NCBI RefSeq assembly: GCF_900110615.1
Contig: NZ_FOEI01000006.1
Location: forward strand, 62,001 to 126,000
From: Flavobacterium urocaniciphilum
Lineage (GTDB): Bacteria > Bacteroidota > Bacteroidia > Flavobacteriales > Flavobacteriaceae
Length of the DNA: 64,000 nt
Direction of reading: 5' to 3'
Shown: positions 15,970 to 24,276 of the stretch, one piece after another
Layout: the number at the start of each line of letters is the position of its first letter
Position numbering within the stretch: position 1 is the stretch's first letter
The notes under the pieces: model-generated
What the model was told of the DNA's origin: nothing
Database searches by the model: none
Seen by the model: the letters and a program-made list of their open reading frames with translations, nothing else
Translations under genes and position numbers: made by a program

Positions 15970-16794
15970 TTATTGAGTAACTGTTCTAACTAAACGGAAA
16001 CCGTAAAATTCATGTGTTTTTTCAGGAGCTGTAGAAATTCTATTTGCAGGTCTGATATAGTTTGGTTGACTATCCCAAGAACCACCTCTAACACTTTTCT
16101 TTTCCCCATTTTCTGGACCTTTTGGATTATTACTATTTTCAATTTTGTAATAATCTTTATTGTACCAATCCCAACACCATTCCCAAACATTTCCTGACAT
16201 ATCGTAAATACCTAATTCGTTTTGTAATTTAGTTCCAACTGCATGTGGAGTACCATTACTATTTCCTTTATGCCAAGCGATTTCATCTAAAGTATTACTT
16301 CCAGAATATTTATATCCTTTTGAAGATTTTCCTCCTTTTGCAGCAAATTCCCATTCTGCTTCAGTAGGTAAACGGTAACCATTTGCTTGGAAATTACAAG
16401 TGTAAAAAGGTCCGTTTTTACCATAAACTTGAGTTAAACCTTCTTTTTTGCTTAACCAATTACAATAAGCGATAGCTTCTTCCCAAGTAATATTGTTCAT
16501 TGGATATTTATCTTTCCAACCCCATTTTGGAGCTTTAGGCATTTTTAACCCTTTTGCTTTTACGAATTGTTTCCATTCCCATACAGTAACTTCAAACTTG
16601 CTGATTTCAAAATTACTAACCGTTACTTCATGCTTTTTTTGTTCATCGATATCTGCAGAACCATCTCCGTCTTCAGAACCCATGAAAAATTTACTTCCTT
16701 CAACTTTAATCATTGGGAAAGGTAAAGTCGTAAATGATACAAGTGTAATAGAGATAAGTAGTGTTGTTGCTAGTAAAATTGTTATTTTTTTCAT
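15970..16794 (-). CDS. exported SUMF1/FGE-fold protein without the active-site cysteines
   Basis: The 274-residue protein has a signal peptide (about 1-24) and one formylglycine-generating-enzyme fold domain: MIKVEGSKFFMGSEDGD, FEISKFEVTVWEWKQFV, YPMNNITWEEAIAYCNWLS, GYRLPTEAEWEFAAKGG, DMSGNVWEWCWDWY, SVRGGSWDS and HEFYGFRLVR. Catalytic FGE enzymes carry two Cys just after the RGGSW motif; here the segment is DSQPNYIRPANR without Cys, so sulfatase activation is unlikely. T9SS proteins GldJ and GldK share the fold, but this one is shorter and has no lipobox. No sulfatase is nearby. A structural or binding role in the envelope is the reasonable guess. Confidence 0.88.
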   Translation of the reverse strand: MKKITILLATTLLISITLVSFTTLPFPMIKVEGSKFFMGSEDGDGSADIDEQKKHEVTVSNFEISKFEVTVWEWKQFVKAKGLKMPKAPKWGWKDKYPMNNITWEEAIAYCNWLSKKEGLTQVYGKNGPFYTCNFQANGYRLPTEAEWEFAAKGGKSSKGYKYSGSNTLDEIAWHKGNSNGTPHAVGTKLQNELGIYDMSGNVWEWCWDWYNKDYYKIENSNNPKGPENGEKKSVRGGSWDSQPNYIRPANRISTAPEKTHEFYGFRLVRTVTQ

Positions 16795-16837
16795 GTTTTA
16801 TTAGTTAAATGTTAAATTTGGGTCATTTTTCCGATCA

Positions 16838-16867
16838 CAAATATATAATTACAACAAAATAAAACAA
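16838..16867 (-). promoter_or_regulatory. promoter of the SUMF1-fold gene
   Basis: On the minus strand: TTG (16867-16865), a 19-base spacer, then TATATTTG (16845-16838), 43 bases before the start codon. Confidence 0.75.
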
Positions 16868-16958
16868 GAAATATTAGATGAATTTTAATTAAAATCGATG
16901 AAATGCAGTTTTTGGGTCAAACTACAACGTTAAAATCATGTTAATTATTGCGAATCTT

Positions 16959-18539
16959 CTAAATTTCGATGATTCTAAATTCGCTTTTTAATGGATTTGA
17001 CAATAAAATAGCCTTATTTATGAAGTTTTTTGAATAAAACTCGCTAAAGTTGTTTTTTCTCTCTTGTAAGCTCCCTTTTGTAAACAATTGATTTTGAATA
17101 TCTGAAATTCGATTCAGTTGTTCTGCTAAAACTCTTTTTTCAGCTTTAAGCAAACGTTTTTCTAGGTTTTCTAGGCCTTTTAGTTGTTTTTTCTCTTGAG
17201 CTATTACAGCGCCTACAAATGATTTGTCTGTTTGTTCAGCAATTTTATACAATTCAGAAAATTGTTTTTGTAAAAACTCTCTTTGTTTAGTAAAATCAAT
17301 AGTATGATTTGAAAGTTCTTTTGTTTTTCGATTTATCAATTCTAAATTCGATAAAAATAAATCTGACCAAGTTAAACCTAATGCATCAATCTTTTTTAAT
17401 TGTTTTTCAGTAGCAACTACAAAAGAATTTCTCAAAATTAATATTGGAAAAGTAACTTTTTGGTTTTCAAAATTACTTTTCAATTCTAACCAATAGGCCA
17501 TTTCACCACCACCACCTATATAGGCTAAGTTGGGCAAAATAACTTCTTGATATAAAGGTCGCAAAATTACATTTGGACTGAATTTTTCTGGTGATTTTTC
17601 AAGTACTTCTAAAATTTCAGATTTTGAAAATTGAAGTTTGGTATTGTTTACTTTATAAACATTGTCTTCAAAAATTATTCTTTCACGTAAATTGTCTTCT
17701 ATATAAAATAGATTAATTTCTCTTGGATTTACTTGAACCGTATAGTCTTTGAATTGCTGAATGGTTTCAGTGACTTCTTTATATGAGTTTTGGTTGAATA
17801 ATTCGTCTTTAATAAAAGGAGTAAACAAGTTTTTCAATTTACTATCGTCACCATCAATAATCACTAAACCTTCTTCAGAAAATAATTTATTAACTAAATA
17901 TCGAGTTGCATCCGTTAAATTGGAATGTTCTAAATATGCTTTTTGAAAAATTTCTTTTAGATATGTAGCGTTTTCTCCAACACCAATAGTATTTGAAAAA
18001 TCTTTAAATACGTCTTCTAAGCCAACTGTTGAAAGTCGACCAACCGGACCAAAGCTCTCTTTATTCCATGTAATTTTTTTTCCGTTTACATAAAAATGAT
18101 TGATTTCTTCAAAATCATGATCTTCAGTTGCCATCCAATATACAGGGACAAAGTTGTAATCTGGATACTTTTCTTTTAATTGCTTACACAAATTAATAGT
18201 CGAAGCAATTTTATAAATGAAATACACCGGACCAGTAAAAATATTCAATTGATGGCCTGTGGTAATTGTAAATGTTTTATCTGATTGTAATAACTCAATA
18301 TTTGTTTGAGTTTGTTCAGAAAGTACAATCTTTTGATTTTGATTCACTAAGGCATCAATTAAAGTGAATCGGTTAGTTGTGCTAAAATTTTTTGCTTTTT
18401 CACCAATTTGTAAAGCAAAATTTTCTAATGTCGGAAAACGATGATAAAATGATTGTATTTCAGGTTTTTGATCTAAATAATCAACAATTAGTTTAGAAAA
18501 ATAACCCGATTTTTGATACGAAACACAATCTGTTGGCAT
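16959..18539 (-). CDS. bshC: bacillithiol biosynthesis cysteine-adding enzyme BshC
   Basis: The 526-residue protein matches BshC, which adds cysteine to GlcN-malate in the last step of bacillithiol synthesis. Recognisable segments are the Rossmann-like core TITTGHQLNIFTGPVYFIYK, FVPVYWMATEDHDFEEINHF, ILRPLYQEVILPNLAYIGGG with GEMAYWLELK, and a long coiled-coil region (about 400-495). Length is typical. Together with BshB1 at 2597-3313 this indicates that the organism makes bacillithiol. It lies 51 bases after the T9SS cargo gene on the same strand, so read-through from that gene is possible. Confidence 0.93.
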   Translation of the reverse strand: MPTDCVSYQKSGYFSKLIVDYLDQKPEIQSFYHRFPTLENFALQIGEKAKNFSTTNRFTLIDALVNQNQKIVLSEQTQTNIELLQSDKTFTITTGHQLNIFTGPVYFIYKIASTINLCKQLKEKYPDYNFVPVYWMATEDHDFEEINHFYVNGKKITWNKESFGPVGRLSTVGLEDVFKDFSNTIGVGENATYLKEIFQKAYLEHSNLTDATRYLVNKLFSEEGLVIIDGDDSKLKNLFTPFIKDELFNQNSYKEVTETIQQFKDYTVQVNPREINLFYIEDNLRERIIFEDNVYKVNNTKLQFSKSEILEVLEKSPEKFSPNVILRPLYQEVILPNLAYIGGGGEMAYWLELKSNFENQKVTFPILILRNSFVVATEKQLKKIDALGLTWSDLFLSNLELINRKTKELSNHTIDFTKQREFLQKQFSELYKIAEQTDKSFVGAVIAQEKKQLKGLENLEKRLLKAEKRVLAEQLNRISDIQNQLFTKGSLQERKNNFSEFYSKNFINKAILLSNPLKSEFRIIEI

Positions 18540-18589
18540 AGTTTTTTTTGTAAAAATAAATAAAAATTCAGTTGCGGAATTATCTTTTA

Positions 18590-21500
18590 TTATCTTTTTA
18601 ACGAAAAATGCCCTTTGTATTCTTTACCATTTTCACGAATAACAACAAACCAATAATCTGATGACGGTAGATCTTTACCTAAATAAGTTCCATCCCAACC
18701 AATTGAATTGCTACCTAATTGTTTGATGAATTTACCATATCGGTCAAATATTTTTATGGTTAAATTAGGTTCGTTTTCAGAGAATTTAATTTTCCAATAA
18801 TCGTTATAGCCATCACCATTTGGAGTGAAAAATTTTGGATACATCAATAAATAAATTTCTTCTGAAACCATACCACAACCATTTTTATCTCTTACATAAA
18901 CAGTGTATTCACCTGGATCTAAATTGTCAAAATTGTTACTATTTTGAAAATCAATTCCGTTTAATGAATATTCATAATCACCTTGACTATTGCTATTTAA
19001 TTGTACTGTAATCGTATTGTTATTATCTGTCCAATCGGCGCTAATAATTTCTTGAATTGTAGCAACATTAGAATTAACAACTGAGAAATTTTTAGTTGAA
19101 GTACAAGTGGTAGTGCCATGATTTTCTGTAACAACTACTGAATAATTTCCAGGTTGTGTAACAGTAATTTGTTGTGAAGTTTCACCTGTCGACCAAGTAT
19201 ATGTGTCATAATTGTTTCCTCCATTTAATGTAATGAAACTGCCTTCACAAATTGGCGCAATATCATTAATTGGAATATTTGGTTTTGAGACTAATTCAAG
19301 TGTTAGAGTTACTATTTGAAAACAAGTATTTGGAGAGTCAATACGAACATAAAATGTATTTGTTCCTATTGTTAAATTGTAATTAGAAAAATTAATTATT
19401 TGTCCAGCAGAATTCTGACTTAAAGCATTATTGTAGCTATCGTAATAACTAAATGTATTTCCGGATGATGCAATTAAATTAGTGTTATAGCTCGATAAGT
19501 TTATTATTTCTGAATTGTTGTTTAAGTTGTCACATAAAATTTCAGAATAATTTGTTGCATTTAATGTGTTTATTATACTAATTGAAACTACTAAACGATT
19601 TTGACTAACACATCCATTAATAGATTGAGTTGCATAATAAATTGAGTTGTTTGTTAGTAAAGTTGTACTAGGTAATGGAGTTGTGCCTGTTGCAGAATTA
19701 TACCAAATAAGATTGATTCCGTTTGTAATAATATCAGCAACTGTTGCATTTTGAGTAATACAAAAACTTTGATTTGCATTTCCAGTAGGAACAGGAGTAT
19801 TCTGAATTTGAATTAATACAGGCACTCTATTACTTTCACATCCATTAATAGTTTGAGAAGCATAATAAGTTGTACCGTTTACTAATGCTGTTGTGTTTGG
19901 TAATAAATTGCCATTTGTAGCGGCATCATACCATTTTATGTTTTGCCCAGTGATAACAATGTCATTAATAGTTGAATTATATTGTATACAGAAGGTTTGT
20001 GGTGAGATTAATGTAGGTAAAGTATTTGGAATTATTGTAATAAGTATTGGTGTTTTTGTGCTTTCACATCCATTTACTGTTTGTGAAGCATAATAAGTTG
20101 TATTGTTTTGTAAAAGTGTATTATTAGGTAAAACAGTTGTTGCTGTATTTGAAATATACCATTTAATATTTTGACCAGTAATAACTATATCATTTAAATC
20201 TGCATTTTCGTTTTCACAAAAAGTTTGATTGTTTAATATTAGAGCATTTGGACTCGGGTTTATTGTAACTATAACTGGAATTCTAGAGCTTTCTGGGCAA
20301 TTTCCCTTTTGTTTGGAAACATAATATGCATGACCGTTTATTAATGGTGTTGAATTGTTTAGTTCTGTAGTGCTATTTAAATTAAGATACCAATTATAAT
20401 CATTTGAATTTGGAGTTAAACTTGAAACCGTTGGATTTTCAGCAGAACAAAAAGTTTGGTTGTTAGCTGTAGAAGGTGTTGTTGAGTCACATGGACCAAG
20501 TTTTAAAGTAAATCGAGAACCAAATATACCGCTAGTAGATAATATATAAGTACCTATAGTTGGGTCAAAATCTGCAGTAGGACTAAAATTACCTACATAA
20601 TATTGATTGTCATTTTTTATTTTAAAATCAGTAAAATAAAAATTTATACAATTATTGTTATGATCTCCTAGTTTAAAAGCGCTAACAAAATCTCTATTGT
20701 TGTTAAATTTGATATAAAATGCATCTCTAGTATTGGGATTGCCACAAGAATATGAAAGTGGGTAATAGTTAATTGTAGGATCTGCATCAAAAACACTATT
20801 AAATTGACCAACTAAATATGTGTTATTATTGTTGTCAAATTCAATTTTAGTAAACGCAAAATAATTAAATGGATTTACTGCTGGATATTTTTTTACATCT
20901 AAAAAGTCTCCATTATTTGTTAGCCAAAGTAAATATCGTGTTGGGTTAATAAGAAATGTGTTAGAACTAGGATCTACGTCTATGTCACTTCCGTATGGGT
21001 CTTTCCCGTTGCCAGCTATGATTATATTGTTTAGATGATCTATATTAAAAGTTGAAGGATTTTGTTTATCAAGAATTTTTTGCCATACTGTAGTTCCGTC
21101 ATTTGAGTTAATCTTAAATATATTGTAACCAAAATTATTATAACTTTGATTTTCCTCATTTGAAACAATTACAATTGGGTTTTGATTATTATCAATCTTA
21201 ACACTTTCATAATGTGAATTTAAAAAATACATATTAAATTTTCTACCCCAAACTATATTTCCCAGAGTATTTATTTTTAATAAAAAAGAATCTGATCCTG
21301 TATTAAAATATAATTGCGGATTTGTTGGGTCAATTTTTAAATCATCTTTAAATGAACCAGTAATAAAAATATTATTTTGATTATCTAAAGCTAATGAGGA
21401 TGAAGAATAAGTGTCATATGGATTAGGATTGGCAAGATTAGTTATTTTTTTTGTCATTAATATATTTCCTAAAGGATCAATTTTAAAAATAGTAATGAAT

Positions 21501-21910
21501 TTTTGAATAAAAGTTGTTTGTTCACGTATATCAGCTAGTAAATAGATATTACCATCTGTTCCTATTTCTATATCAATTACCTTATCACCAAAACCAAATA
21601 TACTTCCAAAAGTTTTGCCCCAAATGAAATTACCATCTGTATCAAGTTTTGTTAAAAATAAACTACATTTTGGTGATGTGCTTTGAGAAGTATTATCTAT
21701 TATTTGAGTTCCAGATGTCGGGTCTAAATCAAAAAGTTCTTCGAATATTATACCAAAAGTATAGTTGTTTCCACTATTATCGACTTCAATTGCACTTTCA
21801 TTTTCATTGGAAAAATAACTTCCTTCAAATTGTCTTACCCATTGAAAATCTTGCCCTAAGCTAAATTGTGAAAATAAGAATGTTATAAAAAGTAAAATAT
21901 TCTTTAACAT
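18590..21910 (-). CDS. large T9SS-exported surface protein with Ig-like repeats and type B sorting domain
   Basis: The 1106-residue protein begins with a signal peptide (MLKNILLFITFLFSQFSLGQ). I placed the start at 21910 because the promoter -7 box at 21927-21934 excludes the longer frame starting at 21955. The N-terminal ~460 residues contain propeller-like units of the SBBP kind (LTKLDTDGNFIWGKTFGS, LLKINTLGNIVWGRKF). About residues 480-780 hold four Ig-like repeats of ~75 residues, each with NQ(T/S)FC, a WY core and YYASQ..NGC. A further domain follows, then a ~90-residue C-terminal gliding-type sorting domain (FFTPNGDGYNDYW ... GWDGTYLGKDLPSSDYWFVV). It should be secreted by the type IX system and attached to the cell surface or released. 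Confidence 0.9.
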   Translation of the reverse strand: MLKNILLFITFLFSQFSLGQDFQWVRQFEGSYFSNENESAIEVDNSGNNYTFGIIFEELFDLDPTSGTQIIDNTSQSTSPKCSLFLTKLDTDGNFIWGKTFGSIFGFGDKVIDIEIGTDGNIYLLADIREQTTFIQKFITIFKIDPLGNILMTKKITNLANPNPYDTYSSSSLALDNQNNIFITGSFKDDLKIDPTNPQLYFNTGSDSFLLKINTLGNIVWGRKFNMYFLNSHYESVKIDNNQNPIVIVSNEENQSYNNFGYNIFKINSNDGTTVWQKILDKQNPSTFNIDHLNNIIIAGNGKDPYGSDIDVDPSSNTFLINPTRYLLWLTNNGDFLDVKKYPAVNPFNYFAFTKIEFDNNNNTYLVGQFNSVFDADPTINYYPLSYSCGNPNTRDAFYIKFNNNRDFVSAFKLGDHNNNCINFYFTDFKIKNDNQYYVGNFSPTADFDPTIGTYILSTSGIFGSRFTLKLGPCDSTTPSTANNQTFCSAENPTVSSLTPNSNDYNWYLNLNSTTELNNSTPLINGHAYYVSKQKGNCPESSRIPVIVTINPSPNALILNNQTFCENENADLNDIVITGQNIKWYISNTATTVLPNNTLLQNNTTYYASQTVNGCESTKTPILITIIPNTLPTLISPQTFCIQYNSTINDIVITGQNIKWYDAATNGNLLPNTTALVNGTTYYASQTINGCESNRVPVLIQIQNTPVPTGNANQSFCITQNATVADIITNGINLIWYNSATGTTPLPSTTLLTNNSIYYATQSINGCVSQNRLVVSISIINTLNATNYSEILCDNLNNNSEIINLSSYNTNLIASSGNTFSYYDSYNNALSQNSAGQIINFSNYNLTIGTNTFYVRIDSPNTCFQIVTLTLELVSKPNIPINDIAPICEGSFITLNGGNNYDTYTWSTGETSQQITVTQPGNYSVVVTENHGTTTCTSTKNFSVVNSNVATIQEIISADWTDNNNTITVQLNSNSQGDYEYSLNGIDFQNSNNFDNLDPGEYTVYVRDKNGCGMVSEEIYLLMYPKFFTPNGDGYNDYWKIKFSENEPNLTIKIFDRYGKFIKQLGSNSIGWDGTYLGKDLPSSDYWFVVIRENGKEYKGHFSLKR

Positions 21911-21926
21911 GTAGTAAATTTTCGTA

Positions 21927-21955
21927 CAAAAATAAACATTTTTCGCCATCCACAA
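21927..21955 (-). promoter_or_regulatory. promoter of the T9SS cargo gene
   Basis: On the minus strand: TTG (21955-21953), an 18-base spacer, TATTTTTG (21934-21927). It lies 16 bases before the ATG at 21910 and decides that start. Confidence 0.8.
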
Positions 21956-21963
21956 TTAATTTT

Positions 21964-21971
21964 TATCTTTG
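21964..21971 (+). promoter_or_regulatory. -7 promoter box of the radical SAM gene
   Basis: TATCTTTG is an exact TAnnTTTG match. Because transcription must start after it, the gene cannot begin at the TTG at 21969; the TTG at 21987 becomes the likely start. No TTG is seen at -33. Confidence 0.6.
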
Positions 21972-21986
21972 TCAAAACAATTTCCC

Positions 21987-24164
21987 TTGAAAAAAGATAT
22001 TTTATTAATCACTCCGCCATTTACGCAATTAAACACTCCTTATCCGGCAACGGCATATATTAAAGGGTTTTTAAATACGAAAAACATTTCCGCTTTTCAA
22101 ATGGATTTGGGTATTGAAGTGATTTTAGAATTGTTTTCAAAAACTGGTTTAGAGCAAATTTTCCAATCCATTGAATCAACAGAACTTCTTTCTGAAAATA
22201 CACAACGTATTTATAGTTTAAAAGCTGATTATATCCGAACTATCGATGCTGTAATAGCTTTTCTTCAAGGTAATAATCCCACATTAGCAAGACAAATTTG
22301 TAGTGGAAATTTCTTACCAGAAGCTTCTCGTTTCAATCAATTAGATGATATGGAATGGGCTTTTGGAAATATGGGAATGCAGGATAAAGCGAAGCATTTG
22401 GCGACTTTGTATTTAGAAGATTTATCTGATTTTATCGTTGAATGTGTCGATGAAAACTTCGGATTCAGTCGCTACGCAGAACGTTTAGGAAGAAGTGCCA
22501 ATTCGTTTGATGAATTATATACTGAATTACAAAACGAAACTACATTTATTGATTCAATTACACTAAAAATTTTAGACGAACGAATTAAAACTGTTCAACC
22601 TAAATTAGTGTTGATTTCTGTACCTTTTCCTGGGAATTTATATAGTGCTTTTCGTTGTGCGCAATATTTTAAAACCAATTTTCCAGAAATTAAAATTTCA
22701 ATGGGTGGTGGTTTTCCAAATACCGAATTACGTAGTTTAAAAGATACTAGAGTTTTTGAGTTTTTCGATTTCATCACTTTAGATGATGGCGAATTGCCTG
22801 TGGAACTTTTAAATTCCAATATTCAAAATCCAAATTCCAATGAGTTTAAACGTACTTTCCTTTTAGAGAATAACGAAGTCGTTTATAAAAACAATACTAC
22901 CAAACAAGATTATAAACAATCGGAAGTCGGAACACCTGATTATTCGGATTTATTATTAGATAAATACATTTCAGTAATTGAAATCGCCAATCCAATGCAC
23001 AGTTTGTGGAGCGATGGTCGTTGGAATAAGCTAACTATGGCTCATGGTTGTTATTGGGGGAAATGTACTTTTTGTGATGTTTCTTTAGATTATATTAAAA
23101 TTTACGAGCCAATTGCGGCGAAAATTTTGGTTGATCGAATGGAAGAACTAATAGCGCAAACGGGTGAAAATGGTTTTCATTTTGTTGATGAAGCAGCACC
23201 ACCAGCATTAATGCGTGAAGTAGCTTTGGAGATAATACATAGGAAATTAGTAGTTACGTGGTGGACCAACATTCGATTTGAAAAGAGTTTTACACAAGAT
23301 TTGTGTTTGCTTTTGAAAGCTTCTGGTTGTATAGCTGTTTCGGGCGGATTAGAAGTGGCTTCAGATCGTTTGTTAGAATTAATTAAAAAAGGAGTAACTG
23401 TTGAACAAGTTGCTAAAGTTACCCATCATTTTACCGAAGCTGGAATTATGGTTCATGCATATTTAATGTACGGATATCCAACTCAAACGATTCAGGAAAC
23501 AGTAGATAGTTTGGAAATGGTGCGTCAATTGTTTCAATTAGGTGTTATTCAATCCGGATTTTGGCATCAATTTGCCATGACAGCTCATTCACCAGTTGGG
23601 TTACATCCTGAAGCATTTGGAGTCATTCCGCAACAAAATGAAATAACTTTTGCAAACAACGATATTCAATTTACCGATAAAACCGGAATCAATCATGATA
23701 AATTTAGTTTCGGATTAAAGAAGTCTTTGTTTAATTATATGCATGGCATTTGCTTCGATTATGATCTACAAGATTGGTTCGATTTTAAAATTCCAAGAAC
23801 TAAAATTCAGCCCGATTTTATAGAAAATGCTATTTACGACACTTCCGATTTTTCTGTAAAACCCAATTCGAAAATACTTTGGATTGGAAATCAGCCTATC
23901 ATTGAGTTTTTTACCAAATCGAAAAAAGGAAATTCATGGGAAATGGCAAAACTTTCTTTTCATACTAAATCAGATTTTGTTGAAATTTCATTAGAAAAAG
24001 ATAAAGCCCAATGGTTGAATGAAATCTTATCTAAACTTTCTGATAAACCAATGTTACTAAAAGATTTAAAACTCGATTTTGAATCTCATTTTGAAGATTT
24101 TGAATTATTTTGGTTTTCAAAACAAGTTACTTCCTTACGTGAAAGTGGATTGTTAATTTTATAG
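21987..24164 (+). CDS. B12-binding-type radical SAM protein
   Basis: The ~725-residue protein begins LKKDILLITPPFTQLNTPYP, the usual opening of radical SAM enzymes with an N-terminal cobalamin-binding-like domain. The iron-sulfur motif is HGCYWGKCTFCDV (about residue 365), a CX4CX2C variant of the standard CX3CX2C. SGGLEVASDRLLELIKKGV and HAYLMYGYPTQT are typical of the radical SAM barrel. A ~150-residue C-terminal region follows with no recognised domain. No ATG is available near the N-terminus; TTG at 21987 is the best start. The substrate is unknown and neighbours give no hint. Confidence 0.85.
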   Translation: MKKDILLITPPFTQLNTPYPATAYIKGFLNTKNISAFQMDLGIEVILELFSKTGLEQIFQSIESTELLSENTQRIYSLKADYIRTIDAVIAFLQGNNPTLARQICSGNFLPEASRFNQLDDMEWAFGNMGMQDKAKHLATLYLEDLSDFIVECVDENFGFSRYAERLGRSANSFDELYTELQNETTFIDSITLKILDERIKTVQPKLVLISVPFPGNLYSAFRCAQYFKTNFPEIKISMGGGFPNTELRSLKDTRVFEFFDFITLDDGELPVELLNSNIQNPNSNEFKRTFLLENNEVVYKNNTTKQDYKQSEVGTPDYSDLLLDKYISVIEIANPMHSLWSDGRWNKLTMAHGCYWGKCTFCDVSLDYIKIYEPIAAKILVDRMEELIAQTGENGFHFVDEAAPPALMREVALEIIHRKLVVTWWTNIRFEKSFTQDLCLLLKASGCIAVSGGLEVASDRLLELIKKGVTVEQVAKVTHHFTEAGIMVHAYLMYGYPTQTIQETVDSLEMVRQLFQLGVIQSGFWHQFAMTAHSPVGLHPEAFGVIPQQNEITFANNDIQFTDKTGINHDKFSFGLKKSLFNYMHGICFDYDLQDWFDFKIPRTKIQPDFIENAIYDTSDFSVKPNSKILWIGNQPIIEFFTKSKKGNSWEMAKLSFHTKSDFVEISLEKDKAQWLNEILSKLSDKPMLLKDLKLDFESHFEDFELFWFSKQVTSLRESGLLIL

Positions 24165-24276
24165 TAAAAAAAGTTAATAATATTTACATTTTGCGATTTA
24201 TTTGTTGTTTTATTGTAATTTTTGTGTAAAATTATAATTTCTATTGATTTTTTCCTATATTTATGCTTGTAGAGAA

